Assembly (NCBI GenBank): GCA_947480015.1
Contig: CANKBS010000004.1
Location: 161,747-225,746, forward strand
Origin: Sphingobacteriaceae bacterium
Lineage (GTDB): Bacteria > Bacteroidota > Bacteroidia > B-17B0 > Aurantibacillaceae
Length of the DNA: 64,000 nt
Direction of reading: 5' to 3'
In this document: positions 1 through 8,575 of the stretch, one piece after another
Layout: every line of letters starts with the position of its first letter
Position numbering within the stretch: position 1 is the stretch's first letter
Notes under the pieces: generated by a model
The model's database searches: none
Seen by the model: the letters and a program-made list of their open reading frames with translations, nothing else
Told to the model about the DNA's origin: nothing
Made by a program: the position numbers and the translations under genes

Positions 1-245
1 CCTGTGGCTTTTCACGATCTTTCTCTTACTACACGCATTTTCAATTTGAACAAGGGAAACAATTTAATCCTTTGTCGTGGCCTGTTTTTTTATTTTTTAG
101 TTTGCAGTTCTTAGTGAGAGCTCTTGTAAGCATTTATTTTTTTACCACTCGTCGGGCCATTTCAACCGGTCTTATTAAAATCGATATCATAATTAGCATT
201 TCCCTTTTTTTATTAGCATTTTTACCTATCCTATTTAAATTTTAA
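1..245 (+). CDS. 3' end of a membrane protein (truncated by the window edge)
   Basis: The frame that begins at base 3 is open from the window edge to a TAA at 243-245, giving about 80 residues. It holds two hydrophobic stretches (around WPVFLFFSLQFLVRALVSIY and IDIIISISLFLLAFLPIL), so this is the C-terminal end of an inner-membrane protein ending in PILFKF. The next gene starts 5 bases after the stop, which suggests co-transcription with the small membrane protein and the peptide transporter that follow. I do not recognise the family from this tail. Confidence 0.6.
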   Translation, partial: CGFSRSFSYYTHFQFEQGKQFNPLSWPVFLFFSLQFLVRALVSIYFFTTRRAISTGLIKIDIIISISLFLLAFLPILFKF

Positions 246-250
246 AACTA

Positions 251-772
251 ATGGAAACAATACTCGATAATCAATATAACGATGGAATGGGCGATCAACC
301 GGCTCGCCCCGAATTTTTAAAAATACTCTGTATTTTGTCTTTCGTTGCCAGTGGTTTAATGATTCTCATTTATGGCATAGGCTCCATGTGTCTTGGAATT
401 TCAGAACAAATGATTGGTAATGCGTGGGAAAAGGTTACAGAAAGCAACCCCCAATTCGCCAACATGGACGCCATGGAATTTTTTCATGCCGTGGGGATGT
501 TATGTGTGTATGGCTTAATTGCTAATGTTTTTTCATTGGTAGGAGTTATCATGATGTGGCGTCTAGAGAAAATCGGGTTTTTTATTTATGTGATAGCCGA
601 ACTCAGCACCAACTTTTTAAGCCTGGACATTAAAGGATCCGAAGGCACCAGTTCTATGGGTGGCATGATCTTCTCAACAGTGATTGACTTGGTATTTATT
701 GTGATGTATTTTCTGAATCTCAAACACATGAATAAAAAGAATAACAACACCTTTATTCAATCGGGAAGCTAA
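251..772 (+). CDS. Small four-helix membrane protein, unknown function
   Basis: The 173-residue protein has a polar N-terminus of about 22 residues and four hydrophobic segments (about residues 24-48, 76-104, 108-125 and 138-158), so it should be an integral inner-membrane protein. There is no signal peptidase site and no catalytic motif that I recognise. It lies 5 bases after an upstream membrane-protein gene and 22 bases before the POT transporter, so the three probably form one transcription unit. It may be an accessory to one of these neighbours, but this rests only on position. Confidence 0.75.
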   Translation: METILDNQYNDGMGDQPARPEFLKILCILSFVASGLMILIYGIGSMCLGISEQMIGNAWEKVTESNPQFANMDAMEFFHAVGMLCVYGLIANVFSLVGVIMMWRLEKIGFFIYVIAELSTNFLSLDIKGSEGTSSMGGMIFSTVIDLVFIVMYFLNLKHMNKKNNNTFIQSGS

Positions 773-794
773 CCGGTTTATCTAAACTATCTTT

Positions 795-2465
795 ATGGCA
801 GAATCGAAATACCCCAAGGGTTTGTTTTTTTTAGTGTTCACTGAATTTTGGGAGCGCTTTGGTTATTATCTCATGATCGGGATTTTTTTCCTTTACATGA
901 CAGCCGATGGAAAAGACGGAGGCATGGGCTGGGAACGGTCAACTTCCTCCGACATCTACGGAACCTTTATCGCTCTTGCTTACCTAACGCCATTCATGGG
1001 CGGTTTGCTGGCTGATTTAAAATTAGGGTATCGCTTTTCGATCACCCTGGGTGGAATTTTAATGGGCATTGGTTATTGTATGTTGGCCATTCCCGAAAAA
1101 TGGGCTTTTTTTACAGCCTTAGGGGTGATGGTTGTTGGCAATGGATTTTTTAAACCAAACATCGCTACTTTATTAGGAAACCTATATAATGACCCGCGAT
1201 ACAGAGCCAACAAAGATACCGGTTACAATATTTTTTACATGGGTATTAATGTCGGCGCTTTCATTTGCAACTTCATTGCCGCTATCATGCGAAATAAAAT
1301 TGGCTGGCATGGTGCATTTATAACAGCAGGTTTAGGGATGTTTTTTGGCGTGTTTACTTTTTGGATGGGCATGAAGCACTACAAACATGTCGACGTGCGC
1401 AAAGAACCTAGGCCTGAAGATAAACCCCTACTCATACAATTTGTGAAGGTGCTTATTGCAGGCATTATTTTTGCGGTGGCAGGCTGGACGCTCCCCGAGC
1501 TCATTTGGGGTAAGGGCGACGGACTCTACACCATAATGGGAAGTAAAAGTACCGATGCCTTTTTTATGTTTTGTGTGCCGGTTATTTATTTTTATTCTTC
1601 TATTTACAAAAAAGCAAACGCCGAAGAACGTAAACCTTTGGGGACCATGTTCACCATTTTTATTATTGTCATATTGTTCTGGGCCATCTTTAAACAGAAT
1701 GGTACCGCCCTCACAACCTATGCCGAATATTATACCGATCGCAGTAGTCCGCAAAGCATTACCGCCATTACCAGCGAATTAGGCTTTTCGGAAGAATTGG
1801 CAGCAAAAAATAAGGAGGTCAATCAAGTTGATGAACAATTTCGCACCATAAAAGATGAGAACGGCAAACCAAAAAAAGTGATGGATTACCCGGCCTATTT
1901 TAAAAACTTAGAGGCTGAAAAAATCCCCCCTGCCGACAAATCGCTTAATTTGGTTAATACCGAAATTTTTCAATCGGTAAATCCGTTTTTTGTGGTCGTC
2001 ATAACCCCTTTGCTCATTTTCCTTTTTGGCTTTTTGCGTAAAAAAGGAAAAGAACCAACCACCGCAACAAAAATAGCTTATGGATTATTAATTAGCGGAC
2101 TCTCCACCTTGGTAATGGTATTGGCAGTATACGCAACACATAATGGCATGGAGAAAGCCAGTGCCTGGTGGTTAATTTCCAGTTACGGCGTTATAACGGT
2201 TGGCGAATTGTTGCTTAGTCCCATGGGTTTATCCATGGTGTCGAAGCTAGCACCCCTTCGTTTAACAGCTTTAATGATGGGTGGTTGGCAACTGGCTACC
2301 TCAATGGGAAACAAATTAAGTGGGGTATTGGCAAAAAACTGGGATAAGTTTGATAACAAAGCTAATTACTTTTGGTTGAATTTTATTTTACTCATAATAG
2401 CCTTTGTGATTATGATGCTTTTATTAAAACGCTTAAATAAAGTGTTTAACGAAAGCGCGCATTAA
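795..2465 (+). CDS. POT/PTR2-family proton-coupled oligopeptide transporter
   Basis: The protein has 556 residues and about 12-14 membrane segments. It carries the POT-family ExxER motif near the start (E17-F-W-E20-R21-F22, followed by GYY), which takes part in proton coupling, and the second PTR2 signature FYMGINVGAF at about residue 148. This identifies an inner-membrane symporter taking up di- and tripeptides with protons. A hydrophilic loop at about residues 315-390 (from TYAEYYTDRSSP to the next helix) is long compared with the E. coli Dtp proteins; I recall such loops in Bacteroidota homologues. The gene ends 23 bases before a convergent lipoprotein gene. The exact peptide preference cannot be read from the sequence. 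Confidence 0.93.
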   Translation: MAESKYPKGLFFLVFTEFWERFGYYLMIGIFFLYMTADGKDGGMGWERSTSSDIYGTFIALAYLTPFMGGLLADLKLGYRFSITLGGILMGIGYCMLAIPEKWAFFTALGVMVVGNGFFKPNIATLLGNLYNDPRYRANKDTGYNIFYMGINVGAFICNFIAAIMRNKIGWHGAFITAGLGMFFGVFTFWMGMKHYKHVDVRKEPRPEDKPLLIQFVKVLIAGIIFAVAGWTLPELIWGKGDGLYTIMGSKSTDAFFMFCVPVIYFYSSIYKKANAEERKPLGTMFTIFIIVILFWAIFKQNGTALTTYAEYYTDRSSPQSITAITSELGFSEELAAKNKEVNQVDEQFRTIKDENGKPKKVMDYPAYFKNLEAEKIPPADKSLNLVNTEIFQSVNPFFVVVITPLLIFLFGFLRKKGKEPTTATKIAYGLLISGLSTLVMVLAVYATHNGMEKASAWWLISSYGVITVGELLLSPMGLSMVSKLAPLRLTALMMGGWQLATSMGNKLSGVLAKNWDKFDNKANYFWLNFILLIIAFVIMMLLLKRLNKVFNESAH

Positions 2466-2487
2466 GGAGTAAATAAGCTGCCTTGTT

Positions 2488-3105
2488 CTAATACAATTGA
2501 CCAACCACTACTATGTTAATCACAAGGAGCAATACACTCAATATGGTTGAAATAACAGCATAGGGCGACAAGGTGGCCAGCACAACAGCTATTAAGTAAT
2601 ACAATAAAATCAAAACCAACGTGCTACCAAATCCTATGAGTATTGCCTCAATAGGACCTTTTTTAGAATGCATATTGTTTTTGATTAAGCTCACACTTTT
2701 AACAAGTTTGTTTTCCTTAAAAATTTGATTGGATTTAAAAGCGGTGTGCGTTTGAACATTAGAAACCGACTTTGTTTTTACAAAATTAGAATTGAGATTG
2801 TCTGAAACGGCATCCTCATGACGACCGATTGGCGCCTCAACCACGACCGTTTCTAGAGTATGTGATTCTGGCCTAAGCGCTATGTTATTATTCGATTTCT
2901 GAACAACAACAACAAACTGATCTTTTGTTTTCGTTTTTGTTAGACCCGAAAAATAATAACCCTTCGTGTATCTTCTTTTTTGCAAATTATAATTACTGGC
3001 ACATGCACTCAATACAAGGATACCTGCAAGCAGGAGAATCACATACACGCCACTTGAATGAATGTTTGTTTTTAAAACACAGCAAAACCGATCTTTGTTA
3101 ATCAT
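2488..3105 (-). CDS. Hypothetical lipoprotein with two C-terminal membrane segments
   Basis: The 205-residue protein has a hydrophobic segment ending in a lipobox-like LSAC (about residues 24-35), so it is probably a lipoprotein. The mature part opens with NYNLQKRRYTKGYYFS, a short motif I have seen after the lipidated cysteine in other Bacteroidota proteins. A polar middle of about 100 residues is followed by two hydrophobic helices at about residues 150-205, suggesting inner-membrane anchoring. The start at 3105 leaves a long n-region (MINKDRFCCVLK...), so a later start is possible. No enzyme motif is visible. Confidence 0.65.
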   Translation of the reverse strand: MINKDRFCCVLKTNIHSSGVYVILLLAGILVLSACASNYNLQKRRYTKGYYFSGLTKTKTKDQFVVVVQKSNNNIALRPESHTLETVVVEAPIGRHEDAVSDNLNSNFVKTKSVSNVQTHTAFKSNQIFKENKLVKSVSLIKNNMHSKKGPIEAILIGFGSTLVLILLYYLIAVVLATLSPYAVISTILSVLLLVINIVVVGQLY

Positions 3106-3204
3106 AGGCTACCTACTAAAATTATAATTACGACCAATCCGTGAGTATAGGTGGATGGTAAATCTTAATTAAAGATAGGAAATTAGTTTAAATAAAAAAA
3201 TTGA

Positions 3205-5130
3205 TTAGGCCCATTCCCAGGCGGTACGGTACATGCCGTTTTTTTCACAGTATTCTAAAAACAACTGATAAAAATGGCTCGAACCTATGGTGGCGCTATC
3301 GCCCAGCACCACCAGCTTTTTACGGGCCCGGGTAATGGCTACATTCATCCTTCGCAAATCATTTAAAAAACCTATTTCGTGTTTATCATTACTCCTTACT
3401 AAACTGATATAAATGACATCACGCTCTTCGCCCTGAAAGCCATCAATGGTTTTTACACTGAGCGATTCAAGTTTGTTTTTATTTAATTCAAGGTGACTCA
3501 AGTTTTCTTTTAACCATTCGCGTTGTTCTTTATAAGGAGAAATGATACCAATGCTCAAGGGCGGCAATTCATCATGCGGGGCATAATCTTCCAGCAATTG
3601 TTGTAAATGCTTAAACAGTAATTTCCCTTCTTCCGGATTAAAATGACTGAGTGTTTCGGGATTCTGGATCTCATCAAAACTACATCCCGCGGTATCAATA
3701 AACTCGATGCTTTTACTTAAATACGAATCGTCATTCACCAATACCTGTGTGCTTACCGTTTCATCGGCAATGAGTTCATGGTTATAAAAAAAGGCATTGC
3801 TAAAGCCCATAATAGCTGAATGCATTCGGTATTGGCGATTAAGAAGAACAACCGCTTCTTTTAACGCGATGCATTTATCTAAAATGGTACGGTCGAGTCC
3901 GGCTTTTTTAGCTTCTAAACTTTTTACTACCGGAGGTAATTGAAAATGATCGCCGCATAAAATTAAGCGCTTGCATTTGAGTAATGGAATCCACACCATG
4001 GGTTCTAAGGCCTGTGAGGCTTCATCAAAAAACAAAGTATTAAAACGTTTGCGTTGTAAGCCACGGTGTGTGCTGGTTACGGGGGTGCAACAAATAACTT
4101 GAGAGGTCTTAAATAATTCATCAACTATAAAATCTTCGAGTAATCGCGCTTCCTTAATGCAATTTTTTGCTTCGGTATAATAAGCGGTACGTTGCTGTGC
4201 TTCCTCTTTTCCAAACACCCGTTTGTATTTCCCGGCCATACGAAAATATTCTTCGGCATTACGACGCAGGTTTTTAATGTCTTTGTAATAGGGCGAACTG
4301 CTGATCTTCCCGTCCATACTGCTGCTCAGTAATTCCTCAGCCATACGGGCAGGGTGACCCATGCGCAACACATCGATACCGAGTTCAACTAATTTTTCGG
4401 TGAGCAGATCTACGGCCGAATTTGTAGGAGCGCAAACCAACACTTGATTTTCTTCCTGCAAGGTTAATCGGATGGCTTGCACCAAACTCGTTGTTTTACC
4501 AGTGCCGGGAGGTCCATGCACCACGCCAATATCACGCACGCTTAACACGTGTCGCACAGCACGGTTTTGTGACAAATTTAATTGAGGAATGATTACATCT
4601 TCTTTTATTTTTTCAAATGAAATAGGAAGGCCCCCTTCAATCATCTCGCGTAATTCAGCCACCCGGTTATTTTTAGCACCAATCACTTCATCCAGTGCTT
4701 TTTGCATTTCGGTATAACTGTTATCGTCGAACTGTATATTCAAACCCAGCTTACCATCGTAACACCAGTCGGGCAGCTCATCGGCATGAATAATCAATTT
4801 GAGAGCGTTTTTTGAAACTGATTTGATGGTGCCGGTAATCTCAAAATTTTCATTGTTCTGATTACTAAACAAACTCACATTTTTGCCTGAACTGAACTGA
4901 TGTGGCTTATCAATCTGCGAGGTACGTTCAATTTCAAGATGTAACAAATCACCCGAGCCAAGTTCCTCACTGTTTATTTTAACCGGATACCACGTAACAC
5001 CGTTTTTTTTACGCTGCTCCAAATTAACCCGCAAAAATAATTCTTGATACAAACGATAATCTTCGTCGCGCTCAATTTTAAGCAGTTGTTTAACGTGTTT
5101 TAGTCGTTCTACGGCATTTTGTTTTGGCAT
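3205..5130 (-). CDS. SF1B DNA/RNA helicase of the UPF1/DNA2/IGHMBP2-like group
   Basis: This is a 641-residue superfamily 1 helicase. It shows a Q-motif-like LNLSQNRAV (184-192), Walker A GPPGTGKT (206-213), motif Ia CAPTNSAVD, Walker B FFDEAS (367-372), motif III CGDHFQLPP, motif IV LNRQYRMH, motif V TIDGFQGEERDV and motif VI NVAITRARKKL. This set and the DEAS box place it with UPF1/IGHMBP2-like 5'-to-3' helicases. The N-terminal 180 residues fit the beta-barrel/stalk region of that group. Its ATG shares one base with the TAA of the upstream hydroxylase gene (TAATG), so translation is probably coupled. Substrate and pathway are not indicated by context. Confidence 0.92.
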   Translation of the reverse strand: MPKQNAVERLKHVKQLLKIERDEDYRLYQELFLRVNLEQRKKNGVTWYPVKINSEELGSGDLLHLEIERTSQIDKPHQFSSGKNVSLFSNQNNENFEITGTIKSVSKNALKLIIHADELPDWCYDGKLGLNIQFDDNSYTEMQKALDEVIGAKNNRVAELREMIEGGLPISFEKIKEDVIIPQLNLSQNRAVRHVLSVRDIGVVHGPPGTGKTTSLVQAIRLTLQEENQVLVCAPTNSAVDLLTEKLVELGIDVLRMGHPARMAEELLSSSMDGKISSSPYYKDIKNLRRNAEEYFRMAGKYKRVFGKEEAQQRTAYYTEAKNCIKEARLLEDFIVDELFKTSQVICCTPVTSTHRGLQRKRFNTLFFDEASQALEPMVWIPLLKCKRLILCGDHFQLPPVVKSLEAKKAGLDRTILDKCIALKEAVVLLNRQYRMHSAIMGFSNAFFYNHELIADETVSTQVLVNDDSYLSKSIEFIDTAGCSFDEIQNPETLSHFNPEEGKLLFKHLQQLLEDYAPHDELPPLSIGIISPYKEQREWLKENLSHLELNKNKLESLSVKTIDGFQGEERDVIYISLVRSNDKHEIGFLNDLRRMNVAITRARKKLVVLGDSATIGSSHFYQLFLEYCEKNGMYRTAWEWA

Positions 5131-6026
5131 TATGCGCTTGATTTTGATTGGCGTTCGTTGCGCAATTCGCGGCTGGTTTTGCTTCTGCCATCATGGCTCC
5201 AGCCCGGAGGTCCAAATACATATAAGAGTTTAGCTTTTATAGGGGCTTTCTTTTTAAACAAATCATTATAAATATTTTTCCATTCGTGAAATACCATATT
5301 AATGGGATCATATGATTTTAAATTATTGGTGAGTCCATATATGGCTTCCTCTTCTTCTTTTTGAAAAGTGCCAAACATACGATCCCAGATGATTAAAGCC
5401 ATGCCCATATTTTTATCCAGGTACTTGATGTTGCTGGCATGATGCACCCTGTGATGTGAAGGCGTTGAAAGAAACCATTCCAAAAAGCCCAGTTTGCCAA
5501 TGTATTGAGTATGAATCAGGATACCATAAATTTGAGTGACGGCATACATAAACATGATATCAAGCGGATCAAACCCAACCAATACCAATGGAATAAAATA
5601 AAAGAACCGATACAGGGGTTGAAATACCGATGAACGGAATCCAACCGTAAGGTTAAATTCTTGTGATGAATGATGCGTAATGTGAACAGCCCAGAACAAA
5701 CGACAAAAGTGATCAACGCGATGCAACCAATAAAACATAAAGTCTTGTGATAACAATAAAACCACCCAATAAGCAATGGGATGACCTACCTTATCAATGC
5801 CAACAAATTTAAATTGATAAAAATACCATAGCACAGCCAAACAAACCCCTCTCACCAAAACATCGAGTATAAAATTTAAAGCTGATAAATACACATTAGA
5901 TAACAAACCCTTGGCGGAATAATATTTTTTATGATGTAAATAAGAAAATAAAATTTCCAGTCCAATCACAAGGCTGTATACGGGAATGGTTAACTTAATA
6001 AGAAAGGCTTCTCTGAATTCGTTCAT
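5130..6026 (-). CDS. Sterol desaturase / fatty acid hydroxylase family membrane protein
   Basis: The 298-residue membrane protein has several hydrophobic helices and the clustered histidine boxes of the di-iron fatty acid hydroxylase superfamily: HRVDH (HxxxH), HITHH (HxxHH) and a late HRVHH. These bind two iron atoms that activate oxygen. The substrate is likely a membrane lipid or isoprenoid chain, but the family label sterol desaturase does not prove a sterol substrate. It is the first gene of a coupled pair with the downstream helicase (one-base overlap). There is no obvious functional link between the two. Confidence 0.9.
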   Translation of the reverse strand: MNEFREAFLIKLTIPVYSLVIGLEILFSYLHHKKYYSAKGLLSNVYLSALNFILDVLVRGVCLAVLWYFYQFKFVGIDKVGHPIAYWVVLLLSQDFMFYWLHRVDHFCRLFWAVHITHHSSQEFNLTVGFRSSVFQPLYRFFYFIPLVLVGFDPLDIMFMYAVTQIYGILIHTQYIGKLGFLEWFLSTPSHHRVHHASNIKYLDKNMGMALIIWDRMFGTFQKEEEEAIYGLTNNLKSYDPINMVFHEWKNIYNDLFKKKAPIKAKLLYVFGPPGWSHDGRSKTSRELRNERQSKSSA

Positions 6027-6121
6027 GATTTACAAAGTTAAAACTTCCTTTGAAATGTTGGGGTTTTGTATTGATTTTTGTTGGCCTGAAATTTAGAATC
6101 ATTCAAAAAAGCTTTGGTCAT

Positions 6122-6652
6122 TTACTTCCAACCCATGCGTTTTTTTAGTTCAGTAATATGAGCCAGATGATGCTTGCAATGCCAGGCATAAGAGCCGAGG
6201 GCTTCGGCCAGACTAACCACTTTTCCTTTTTCAGGATGAAAATACCCGCATTGCCATTCCTCTTCTTTAATGGCAATTAAAAGCACCACCCAGCGCTCGT
6301 GCACGCCTCTTAAAGTAAGGGTGGCAGCATGTATGGGCATGTGTTTACCGTCGGCCAAATTAGCCCATAGTGCTTCTTTATAGGGCGTAATAACCGGTGT
6401 GCTTTCAGTAAGTGCTAATTTAAAACGGATTAAAGCATTCATGTGACTGTCGGCACAATGATTTACTACTTGTCTGATGGTCCAGCCATCGGGACGATAA
6501 GGCGTGTCGAGTTGTTCTTCACTGAGATGCTCAACCTCCAGCATTAAATTTCTTGGAAAATGTTCAATGGTAGAAATGGCCTCTACTCTGATTTCCCGGC
6601 TAAAGTTAGCAGGGGTAGTATACCTGCCAATAGGATATTTTAAATGTTCCAT
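6122..6652 (-). CDS. YfiT/BstA-like DinB-fold protein (putative bacillithiol transferase)
   Basis: The 176-residue protein opens with KYPIGRYTTP and carries DGWTIRQVVNHCADSH and a late AWHCKHHLAHI, the three-histidine metal site pattern of YfiT-type four-helix DinB proteins. Family members are metal-dependent thiol S-transferases or hydrolases; the Bacillus homologues are described as bacillithiol transferases. The length matches the family (about 170-175). It stands alone, 28 bases before the start of the HAD phosphatase gene's downstream end, on the same strand. The thiol used by this organism cannot be determined from this window. Confidence 0.85.
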   Translation of the reverse strand: MEHLKYPIGRYTTPANFSREIRVEAISTIEHFPRNLMLEVEHLSEEQLDTPYRPDGWTIRQVVNHCADSHMNALIRFKLALTESTPVITPYKEALWANLADGKHMPIHAATLTLRGVHERWVVLLIAIKEEEWQCGYFHPEKGKVVSLAEALGSYAWHCKHHLAHITELKKRMGWK

Positions 6653-6680
6653 GATTTAATTAAAGCGCTTTAATTAGTAT

Positions 6681-7388
6681 TTATGGGCGATCGACTTGTT
6701 CGATTCCGTTTTCTTTTAAAGTAAAAAATTGCGGTTTTATTAAGCGTCGTTTCGCAATATAATCTTTATAAGAGGTTACATTGTTTTTTCTGCCGCTAAT
6801 CACCGCATCAAAATTTTCGTGTAAGCCACATAATAATTCACTTCCTTCACGCACGGCAAAAGCCCCGCCCGGAGAGGCCGTGAGATAATCCACCAATTTA
6901 TGTTTGACACAATACTGAGTAAACAACGGGTTGGCTTTTTGATCCACCAAAATTCGTAAGCCACATACTTCAGCAATAGGGAGATCCAATACATCATCAA
7001 ACACATAGGCCACCTCTTCGGGTTTAATGCCTTCTTTTTGACACAAAAAATTTAAGGCTTCCAACTTATGTGCGACTTTAAAAAACGAATAATTAAAACC
7101 TTCGCGTTCGCAAAAGAAAAATGCCGTGGCGTTTTTTTCTCCGCTTAGGATAGCAGTAATGGGATGCTTTCCGTTTTTTAAATAGTACGAGTAACGTAAC
7201 AAATTTGTCCCCATACTGTCCACTTCCGAAAAGTTGGAACTGCCATTGGCATCTTTTTGTCCGTTGTTAAATACCCCATCCCAGTCAAACACAAAGGCCT
7301 TGATGTTTTTTAATTTGGCCTGCATCTCAACTGAATGCGTGATAAACCTGCCACCCAATACCGAATATAAATTCTCTATTTCTGTCAT
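6681..7388 (-). CDS. KdsC-like HAD-superfamily phosphatase
   Basis: The protein has 235 residues. HAD motif I is FDWDGVFNNG (about residues 34-43), motif II is in AILSGEK, and motif IV is YVFDDVLDLP, which matches the KdsC-like, capless HAD subclass acting on sugar phosphates such as KDO-8-phosphate. A C-terminal extension of about 60 residues goes beyond KdsC (about 170-190 residues). The ATG at 7388 directly abuts the T-tract of a terminator hairpin; Met22 at 7325 is an alternative start that would give a more KdsC-like N-terminus. I keep 7388 because the GGRF segment before Met22 looks conserved in relatives I recall. The upstream neighbour is a transaldolase fused to CBS domains of the KdsD type, so the pair may act on one sugar-phosphate route. 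Confidence 0.75.
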   Translation of the reverse strand: MTEIENLYSVLGGRFITHSVEMQAKLKNIKAFVFDWDGVFNNGQKDANGSSNFSEVDSMGTNLLRYSYYLKNGKHPITAILSGEKNATAFFFCEREGFNYSFFKVAHKLEALNFLCQKEGIKPEEVAYVFDDVLDLPIAEVCGLRILVDQKANPLFTQYCVKHKLVDYLTASPGGAFAVREGSELLCGLHENFDAVISGRKNNVTSYKDYIAKRRLIKPQFFTLKENGIEQVDRP

Positions 7389-7411
7389 AAAAAAAGCCCT
7401 TAAAAGGGCTT
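7389..7411 (-). terminator. Intrinsic terminator after the transaldolase-CBS gene
   Basis: On the minus strand an 8-bp stem (AAGCCCTT / AAGGGCTT, loop of two bases) is followed by seven T residues that run straight into the ATG at 7388. It lies 13 bases beyond the transaldolase stop, so it should limit read-through into the HAD phosphatase gene. Confidence 0.75.
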
Positions 7412-7423
7412 AAATATTTTAGT

Positions 7424-8434
7424 TTATGATTTTAAATCCTGAATATCGAGCATGCCAATTGGTTTGCCGTTATCAGTCACCACAATGGTATCTACTGCTG
7501 TTTTTTTGAATAATACATTGGCCTCATTCAACAACACGCCTGCGTCAATGGTAATAGGTTCGCGGTACTCAAGATCACTTAATTTTTTGTTTAACACATC
7601 GCGACCTTTATCCATGAGTAATTTACGCAACGAACCATCGGTGAATACACCTTTAATGCTACCATCTTTTTTCACTACGGTAATAGCGCCAAAATTAAAT
7701 TCAGTCATTTTAATAATGGCATCGGTAAGATTAGTGTCTTCAGAAACTACCGGATTAACACCGTTAATAGCTTCTTTCACACGCACCATCATTAAACGGG
7801 TATCGGCAATAAACTGGTCGGTACCCAAAGTGGTGAAATTATTTTCGGTTAATTGTTTTAATACTTTTAATGGAACAGTAATGGTATGAACACCAATGTT
7901 GATGGCATTGCGGACGTGTTCGGCATGACGCACCGACGAGAACATGATTTTTGTGTCGTATCCGTAAATTTCTACAGCATCAACACATTGTTCAACAAGT
8001 GCTAAAGCATCATGACCCTGATCTTGTAAACGACCAACCAGTGGACAAACATAAGTAGCTCCTGCTTGCATGGCCATATACGCTTGTTGTAAGGTATAAA
8101 CCAAATGAACGTTAACTAAGTAACCTTTGTCTCTTAGCATTTTACAGGCTCTAACACCTTCTAATGAAACCGGAATTTTGAATACCGTTTTGGTAGGATC
8201 TAAACCTAAAGCCAATTGGCGTTCTGCTTCGGCAAGAACTTCTTCGGCACTGTTACCTAATGCTTCAATTTGAAGTACCGGAACCATTTTACTCAGTTTA
8301 ACAATGGTGCCATCAATATCGTCAATCCCTTCCTTTTGCATAAAAGTGGGGGTAGTTGTTAAACCGTTTAAAAAACCAAGTTTAAAACCTTCTTCAATTT
8401 CCTTTAAGTTGGCTGAATCTAAATATAATTCCAT
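7424..8434 (-). CDS. Small transaldolase/FSA-like aldolase fused to a CBS domain pair
   Basis: Residues 1-222 match the fructose-6-phosphate aldolase/small transaldolase barrel: Asp6 in YLDSA, the Schiff-base lysine K86 in FKIPV and an SVRH segment near 167. Residues 226-336 form two CBS motifs, with VFTDGSLRKLL very like the CBS part of arabinose-5-phosphate isomerase (KdsD). Two usually invariant positions are changed: TTNP is TTTP here (Asn28 to Thr), and the Thr of the NVTLIFS-type strand is His110 (NVHLVY). Normal small transaldolases are about 215-220 residues with no CBS. The fusion suggests control by a nucleotide ligand. Activity could be transaldolase, aldolase or something altered; a KdsC-like phosphatase lies just downstream. 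Confidence 0.85.
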   Translation of the reverse strand: MELYLDSANLKEIEEGFKLGFLNGLTTTPTFMQKEGIDDIDGTIVKLSKMVPVLQIEALGNSAEEVLAEAERQLALGLDPTKTVFKIPVSLEGVRACKMLRDKGYLVNVHLVYTLQQAYMAMQAGATYVCPLVGRLQDQGHDALALVEQCVDAVEIYGYDTKIMFSSVRHAEHVRNAINIGVHTITVPLKVLKQLTENNFTTLGTDQFIADTRLMMVRVKEAINGVNPVVSEDTNLTDAIIKMTEFNFGAITVVKKDGSIKGVFTDGSLRKLLMDKGRDVLNKKLSDLEYREPITIDAGVLLNEANVLFKKTAVDTIVVTDNGKPIGMLDIQDLKS

Positions 8435-8505
8435 AATTGCTTTTAAATTAAAGTGTAAAGAAACTAAAAAAATCTGAATTTGACCTAGTTATTCTAAAGA
8501 AGAAA

Positions 8506-8533
8506 CCCCCGTTTCCTGACAAAGAAACGAGGG
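8506..8533 (-). terminator. Terminator hairpin downstream of the first Omp28-like gene
   Basis: On the minus strand CCCTCGTTTC pairs with GAAACGGGGG (one mismatch, 8-base loop) and a T-rich stretch (TTTCTTCTTT) follows. It sits about 45 bases after the stop of the Omp28-like gene and upstream of the transaldolase start. Confidence 0.65.
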
Positions 8534-8575
8534 CTTCAACAAAGGTACCTTTTATACAAAGGCGCTTACATACAA

